A program made the position numbers and the translations under genes. This document shows, piece by piece, positions 38,201 through 47,200 of a DNA stretch of 64,000 nt. The stretch is from Channa striata (taxonomy: Eukaryota > Chordata > Actinopteri > Anabantiformes > Channidae). The notes beneath the pieces were generated by a model, which searched no databases, was not told where the DNA came from, and saw only the letters and a list, made by a program, of their open reading frames with translations. Each line of letters begins with the position of its first letter. Position 1 is the first letter of the stretch. Location of the stretch: the NCBI GenBank assembly GCA_033026295.1, contig CM065184.1, forward strand, positions 14,015,501 to 14,079,500, given 5' to 3'.

Positions 38201-41200
38201 CACATCTGAGAGATTAGTGCAGGAATGCAATCACCTCAGCGTTTAACTATTCTGATGAATGCTTTAAGTCCCATTAACCAATATTTAACCCTGTTTCATG
38301 TGAATTATTAAGAACTGTGGGTGCACACACCACATGGTTTTGCCATCTGTCTGGAGTATGGATAAAAAGGAATGTGAACATTTCAGAAGTGCTACAGGCA
38401 ACACAGCCATTTCACTCCAGATGGATTAAGCAAAAGAAAAGTCGGAGAGGTGTAAAAATGGGGGGGCAGAAGTTATTACAAAGACCCAAAGAAGGGAATA
38501 ATAATTTGTCAGAGATAACACAATTGTGATGTTACTTAATAGCATATCTTCTTAATCAAAACTCATCGTGATATTCAAATAGATGGCATCATCTGTTTTA
38601 GAGCCTACGGAATAGCACTTTACACTGAACCCTTTTTTAAGCTCGTCTTAGTCTCTATTTTATGAACAAATACATATTTTTTAGCTTATTTATTTGCTTT
38701 GTGTATGCTCTAATGCTTTAAATAGATTTGCACTTTAATATAAGAAAAAATAATTTACTTTAAAACAAGATTTGACTTTGTTCTGCCACTAATTCCCCAG
38801 TCACATTGAGCTGCAGTCATTTATATTCATGAACATTCATGTCCCTCATAATTATCTTATCTAGGGAGTTTAATCTGTATTCAGCCGCAAATATAATCAG
38901 TTAATATTTGCTTTCATGAGCCACATGACCTACAACATGCATGACGTTTGTTCTAATGTCACTCCCTGTGAATAACACTTTTATCGAGACATACTCCTGC
39001 TCATTTTTGCCCTTACAGCACATGTACTGTAAAAGGAACGAGGTTGGAATCCCACCAACTATTCCTTCTGCTGGATGCTGGAGAAACAAGATGAAAAATG
39101 TTCATTGTTCCTAAAGCACAAAGTTGCTGTACTATAAATATTTGCCACAAAAGGTATTAACACAGGACAAATGAAAAACACAAGTTTGCCACCAGTGAAA
39201 TAGTCAGCAAAGCTTAATCCATCAAACTGATTCCATGTTGTGCATCCATCCTCCTTAAAGTAGCTTCTACTGTAAATCTGAATCTGGTACGTCGGACAAA
39301 CTCGACATCTACGTGCACAAGTGAGAATACGCAGTGGTCTGAAATTTTCTTTGGATGTTTTGATGCTCTGATTCTCTGCACGGCCACTTCCAGCCAACAG
39401 ACCGTGTTATTATGGCCAGTGACATCATGAGTTATACTTTAGTAAAATATTACTTAAAAAAAATGAAAGAAAAGAAAAAACCCTCTAACCCCATTATACC
39501 CCAAGACTATTATGGTTTTAATTTTGCCTGAAGAATGCTTCCATATTTAATAAGTAATAGCTCCACAACTGTAAGGCCAAAAAGTGTAACCTTGCACTGT
39601 ATGGGTGGAGGAAACATGGAGGAAAAATGAAATCAAATAGGACAGCCTGTCCCTAGCACCAGGCCAAATTGAGATTTGAAAAACTCCAGCAGACAGTTAA
39701 ATATTTATTTCCAACTAAAGAAAATTCTAAATTAGACAGTGACACCCTAAAATATTGAGTCAGTGGACAGATGCAGTGAATCATGCAACTGCAATAGCAT
39801 CTTTGTTGATAATTCAGACTAAAACTCAACCGTTTTGATGCACTTCATTATTATTGCATCACCTTCACACCCATTAAGAGAGCCACTATATCAAATACTT
39901 TATTTGCCTCTGGGTAACTAATGTGTTGTTACTGTAAAACGATCCGTCTTCCTACAGCAAACAACTGCAATATCCTCTCCAACCCCCAGTTCAGTATTTT
40001 CTTTGCTGCACTCTGGCCATATAACCAGCAGAGGGTACACTGCTAAATGTTCCCAAAGTCACAAGCAGCACTTTTTCTCTGTACGGGAGAGATGGAAAAA
40101 TTTATCAACAGTTGAATTGAAACTACAGAGGAAGGTAAGACACTGATTTCATGGCCATTTAGTTATATTTTCACCTAATTTTGTAGGTGTGGCTCAAACA
40201 TTTTAAGTGTAATTTATTTCTTTGGTGTTAATCTTCTTGAGATCTGTCCAGAATGTGGACAAATCTGCGGTCTTCAAAGAAGCAGACGGACTGCTCAGGG
40301 TTGTAGCGTGCGTTTCTGAAGTGGTTGTTTGAATGTACTGCTCTGTACATTCCAGTTATTGCTCTGCTTATGTCCCATGTTTTGTCCTTGGGGTGGAGTA
40401 TGAATGACATTGTTTTGCCTTTGTAGCCCTCGTCTTCCCTGCCGATCGTGTAAGTGTTCCTACAGAGCAACGTAGTACGAGTGGTCCAGTGCAGCGAGGA
40501 ATGTACAGATTTGTACGTTGGAGAAATTGAAAGGCCCTTCATAAACACATTGCACAACAAAGGAGAGCCAGCTCCTCGGGAAATGACTCAGCAGGCCATC
40601 TCCATCTGAAAGACAAGTGTCACTCCTCTGAAGACGGCAGTGTCCACATTCTGGACAGGAAAAACTGGCGGTTTGAACGAGGTGTTAAGAATCAACTTAC
40701 TGTGTGTCAGACTCAAACTACCCTCTCGCAGCACTTTTGGGATCTGAGTTTATCTGTTCCTTATTCGGAAACTCTCGGAAACACCTGTTAGGCAGTTGAT
40801 ATAATTTGGCCTACATAAGAGTTAAGAAATAACTACTCAATCCAGATATTTGAAATGGCTCTGACAGAACTTTTAGACATTTCAACAGTGTTTGTTTTTG
40901 AAAATTACAGCAGTCACTGGAACTAAGGTTTTCTGTCAATAAACAAAAGATTGAGCAACTCTATCCCAAACATTTGATGCATGTGAAAATGTACCTCCAG
41001 CGACTGCAGATAGCCTTCTTGCGGGTCACAGAGCAGGGAGGAGATGCGATGATTGTTTCTCATACAGCGAACATTGGTGTCTCTCCACAAAGGGAAGATC
41101 TGGCGAATGATGGTCATCCGCCCCAGAGAGCTGTGAACCAGCTCCATGATGTCTGCGTCACTCACCTCCTAAAGATGAGAACGACAGGAGGAAATATTAA

Positions 41201-44200
41201 TCTGACGATCTGTCATATCACATCACATTATACATCGATGGGCTTATGACACTTATGTAAGAGACAAAGTGAAGGAAGTGGTGACAAGAAAATAGGCAAA
41301 CTGAAAAATGCTAGGGATTAAAATGTAAACATTTAATATATGCATGTCTGTCCCATCACAGGTTCATTTAGTAACTGAAATTAGCTGGTTCAATGTTTCT
41401 AGGTCAAGAGACAGACAGAAAAATCTTGTTATTTTTATAAACAAATATTTATTCATCAGCAAACTCATTTAGTTTGCCATTCACATTAGACTGACAAATC
41501 AATGAACATTTCAAGTATACCCTTCACAATAATAGTGCAGGTGACCCTTGGCCCTCTACTATGGGGGGGAGACATGTGTAGAGGGTCCGTAGAGACCTTT
41601 CCTGTGAAGGGCTGGATCAATATTCAGAGACACTGAGCTGGCTGCTGGTCTCGAGAGCAGGACAATGGTCAATCCAGAGGCAGACAGTGAGTCTCTGGGG
41701 AAATGTTAGGTTCATATACTATCTGACAATAAAGATGTGAGGTTACTGTTGGGTCAGAACTTAAGCAGCTCTGGGCGGATATAATTCTTCACTACACATG
41801 CCTGAATCTGCGCTCGCTATCTGTTTTCGTAATCAGACATTCTGATCTCTCTCATTTGCATCCACCTCGCTGTTATTACTGCAGGTCGCTTCCCTCTCTC
41901 ACAGCAGCATATATTCAGAGGAGCAGCTCTTGTGTTCCGTGTGTGTCTCCACACAGGGTGATCAGCCGCAGCACCGTGTTGTAGGTCACCCACATTTTGG
42001 AAGCGTTCAAAGTGGCCGCGGCTGCAGTCAGAATATAAGAAAATGCGGGAAAATAGATTTGTAGCGTTAAAAGTGCTTTGGCTTGCTTTTTCAGCTACAC
42101 AATACAGGCGAAACGCCAGCTGTTATGTTCTCTGTGTGGTTAGCTGGATTGATTAACATAGACGTGTATCTGTTTTGAAAGATGGGTGAGATGGGCGACT
42201 AATCTTTGGGAAAAAAAAAAAGCTTTGGTGGAGACACACAGACAGTCCTAATTTCTCCCAGCGTCTTTCTTTTTGTAGAACCTTCTTTGATTCTAATGTG
42301 GTTTTCAACCTCCAATTATCTCGCAATCATTCTTTGTCTAGTCCTTTTTGGATGTTTACCTACTTTTCGCAGATCGTAAAGAGCAACGTGTTGCACATTA
42401 TTTGGGTTTATCTGCCTTTTGGATTTCATTTTCTTTCTCTGCCCTTTTCTCAGGTACATCTCGTGTCACATTCATAGGTTTAGAGTGCAAAACGACACTG
42501 AGAGCAAACTGAAGTAACGAACCGAGATTCTTTCTTCCGGAGCCAGTGTTCCCAGAGCTTTCAGCTGTGTACAGCATACAAACACTTCTCACCATGTCCT
42601 CGCTCACCCAGCTTTTTCTTCTGACTCTTTTTCAGACTCTTCGCAGTCAAGTCAGGTGGAAACTGTGAATATGCATGAGTTGCCGTAACACATTAATCAG
42701 ACGAATTATGCTGCATGGTTCACAGAGCTGGGCCCTCACGTCCAAACTAATAATGACTAGTGCCACCCAGTCCAAGTGTTCTGTCACTACCATGGGTGAC
42801 ATTTGTGTCGTAACCTGGGCCGGCACTGGCATTGACCAATGGGTCATGGCTGACAAAACACGCACCTTTTAACCTTTGTGTGTGGAGCAAGTACAGTCGC
42901 AATTTACACACCAGCATCCTAAATGTGCCTTTGTACCAAAGAAAATAAAACATCACCTGCAGTATTAATACATAAAACATCTGAAGGACAGATGTATAAC
43001 ACACAGGTGTATTGTATGTGACTGTAATACTGATTAAAATCACAACACAATTTTTGATAAGCATATAAAATTATCAAGTGCTCTTAAACTTTACAGTTAT
43101 CACACAATCAGTCCAGATGCTAAGCTTCTCGGAGGTAACCCACTCAAATTCCTCAAAACGTGAATACAACGCGGCCATGTTTCAATGACAGCCAACGACC
43201 AGAATACATTAATCAAATCAAATTCTGCTGACAGATAAATTAGCCTCTTTGTGCCGCTCAGTCAATGTTATTAATCTTTCACTGGAAATAAATAAAAAAA
43301 TTATCAGTAATCACGACAGCAATTTAATTAGAAGTTAAGGTGCTCTTTGAAGCTGCAGGCAACTAGATTGAGAAGTAGTGTGAGTCAGAACTGCACTGTG
43401 CATGTGACATTAATTTGATCTTGCCTATATGATACATACAGAACTCGACATATATTTTCAGAATGTCCTTTTAGAAATGTTAAAATTATCAACAAAGATG
43501 CAAAAACAACAAAAAAAAAAAAAAATGAACAACCAAAAGTGCTCATTATTTAAAATAAATATTATGTTGATAAAGATCTTGGGACATCTAAAAATGTTTT
43601 ACTCTTTTTGATATTTGGAAATTAGGGAATGTAAAAAAGTTGGGGATCAATGTTCTTGTGGCTTCAGATTACTGTACTTTAATCTGCTTTTAGTCGTCCG
43701 CCTCTGATGATGGCTTTCTCTCAACTGGTGATAAAGGTAGGCGAGAGATTTGTTGGACTTAATCGATACCGTTCTCTCATAAAACTCTTAAATACATTCA
43801 TGACAGCTGATTTTTGGGATTTTTTTTTATTAATTCTCCAGGTAAAAGTAGCTATTTTGACTAAATATCCAATGGTAGGTGTATTACTGTCAACAATTTA
43901 AAAAAATGGTTTCAGTGGCTTATGGAAACATGTATGTGTGAGTGCTAGTGGTTTTAATGAGCAGCAGTAGATGTAAAGGTGGATGGACACGTTTCATTTT
44001 GTAGCAGGAAAGTAGTAACAATATTGAGTTCCTGTCTGTTCATATAGACAATAACTCACCGATAATGTGTGTCACTGTATTATGTTTTTTATTAATTACT
44101 GCCTGTTTACTGTTAGTTATCAAAGCTGTATCTACATACTGTACATTGCCATGCACACAGTGACTGCACCACTTAAAACAGGCAGTCAGAAAAGCAGTGT

Positions 44201-47200
44201 TTTTGTTCACAGTTGATGATTTTCTGAAAGGGAAGAATTGAATGAAACTGAAACAAAAGGAGGGCCATTTGCAATAACATGTGGTCTGAGCAGCCGGAAA
44301 TGCGACATAATTTCATGGCAAATTGCACTTTACCACCTGATCTGCATAAACATAGTTGGTTTTGCCACTCCAACACTGTGATGGGTGCACACAAGTTTAT
44401 TCCGAGGCTGAAATTTACAAAGCCGGTAAAAATATGATCTTTGACTAGAGAGAAACGAAACATGTCTGTGTTTTCACTGAAGATTAGATTGGCTGAAATA
44501 CTGTCTAAATAGAAGTGTTCAAGGTTGAACAAATAGAAAAATCACTCAGTTAATTACATTAACTGAGCATTTACATTGACAGTAAGCTACATTATTACAT
44601 AGTTCAATGTCGTTGGAATCAGTTTAGAACTAAGGTTACAACAGTTCTATCAAATGCAGAGCAGAATATTATCCACTATGTGTGCTGGTGTTGAGAGTTA
44701 TACTCCTATAATGGAACTTTTCGGGACAGATTTATTTAATAAAATGTGCCGTGTATAATTTAAATTGCCCACTTAAACCCAATAAAAAAATGACTGCTGC
44801 AACATTTAGATAAGGTGGTTATTTAAAGCAGTTGTCTGTCTGGGGCCCGTTAGATTTATAACCATGACGTTGGATTCCTCTTGTGGTCACCACTGTGTCA
44901 TTCTTTGACATATGAATTGCGTTTCTGCACGGATACTTATCGTGGTTATTGGTACACACAAACGCCAAAACAGAACAGAAAAGCCAATGTTCTGATACCT
45001 GCAAGATTATACAATAATTTAAATAAACAACGCAGTTACTTTTTCATAAGCGGCATCTTTAGCAATCCACCTTCCTGTCCCAAGCTCTGGTGCGCAGACT
45101 GCATCAGTATAAAAGGGTTTCCATCTCAGTTGCTTGATGGGCAGTTACCCAAGACATCAGTCATATCATGACTGTCCTGCTCAGCTCTGGCTGTCACAGC
45201 AGGCGCAGCCACCTAATCCATCAAACATTCAGAGGTGTCACCGTCCCGCTTTTGAAGGGAAAACAACAACAACAACAAATCCTCCCAGGATGTGCTATCC
45301 ATCTGAGTCCGCTAGACAGTGTTAGACACAGACAGCAGCCTGTGTCCCAGCACCTGCAGCGGCCTGCTTTTTTTGGGTGGTTTAGGGAGATGCCTGCCTG
45401 TCATCATTACATCAAGACCTACTGCAGCTTGAAATGTAAAGATTCTCTCCCTTTTCCTAAACATTACAATGGCCATTTTGTGTTGTGTAAGTGTAATACC
45501 CTGAGGTTTATTAATATGCACGAACATTCAAGCCCACTCCTTTGGCTCAAACTAACTGAAGGAAACTTGTTGAGGCAGAAGTGAAACTTTTTCTTCCCAT
45601 TGAGGCAACACTCCACCAATTTTACAAGTGAAACATATTCTAGAACGTCTCCTGAGGCTCAGTGGCGTTTCAGCCAACTAAGTCTGGGATTCAAGGAATC
45701 GTTAAATAATGAACCTGGCTGTTACAGAAACACAGGTGCTACTTATGTTTATGGAATATGCTGTTGATAATTTCTAGTTTTTACACTCCCACAGGGTCCC
45801 TCAGGAATTTGACTACACTGTAAGAAATGAGCGTCACAGCAAAGCGCTTGTTCTGTGAAAAAATGCATTTCAAAGTTGACCTGAGACTCATGAAATTATA
45901 GCAGTCCATAAGCCAAGCATTTCAAAAAAAAATATCTCCTGCCGCCAGTCCCTTGACCACTATGGCCCAAGAACACAAGTCATGACTCACTGTTTGTTGC
46001 CCCAGAGATAGGTTTCCTTCTCGAGTAGTGAATGGAGTTAACTCGGAAGCATATTTGTACTGTGGAGATTCAAAAACTGGAGTATTTTAGCAGTTTGCGG
46101 TTTTGGGATATAAATTATATAACAAAACTTGCTCCCAGTCTGTATTTGGATTATGTTTGTGTCTGCGTGATTCACGCCAACGTTTCTTCAGTGTTCATCC
46201 AGACTACATGGATTTGTTCCTGCCAACATGGATCATGTTTTTGTGCAGTGGGTGAAAGTGTTCCACAGATTCCCTCTGAAAGACTCTGAAAGGAGCAAGT
46301 CGTGGCTAATAGCGATCAAAACAGACATAATGTAAGACACTGTCTGCAGACTGTTACATTTATATGGAGACCGTCTCTCCGAGGAAGGTGCTGTGACTTA
46401 AAGTCACGAGGCTGTAACATCGCCAACTAACAGCAGTTCCAAAACTATTAATTAAAAAAACACCGGCAATGCAAGGTATAAAAAGAACAATGGCATATTT
46501 AGTACCAATCAGGGAGGATCTGATGAAAAATGCTAGAAGTTTTTGATATTTGACTCTTAATAAAGGTCAGGATACCTCTGACTCTGCAGATCAATTCTAA
46601 ACATTCAGTCCTTGGACAGTATATGTGATCTACAGCATTTAACCTCTGAATCCATTTTTAAACTTCAGGCTGCTTTATGCTATATTGTTATTTACGTGTA
46701 TTATAAATGTAATGGCACCCCTCAATAAGGACGCAGCATCTGTTTTATTCCTTTCTGTTTATCTGTAGGTCCATTACACTTTATTGTTTTTTCATGATCA
46801 TGCTCATCATCATCATTTTCTGTCTCCATTCATCACACTCTGTGCTCTTACCACATTTCAGGCTTGACAACTACATTCATCGTGAGTTGCAGCTGGTGGC
46901 AGATTAGCATAACTGCTTGCCGTGAGAAATGTGAGACCTTGCTTTCACTGTGAGCGGTGTAAAGGCTGGCAGGAGCCTCGGGGAAGCTGATGGGACGGGC
47001 AGGCAACAGTGAGCCTCAAGATCACCTGGTTAAAATGAATGTCACAACTCAGTCATGATCAGGCAGCTGAATAGGAGCAACTGTCCTCAGGGAATGTTGG
47101 TGTATACAGGGGCAAAAGGTAACATGGAAAGCTGTTATTTCCCAGCAGGATTTGGTGATATACTCAGACACAATCTGCTCTGGGTAACAGGATCCCTACG

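Noticed and set aside
40228..40560. 110-codon minus-strand frame as a possible new gene
   Set aside because: Its recognisable pieces are fragments of a GIY-YIG retroelement region; no start, splice or conservation support.
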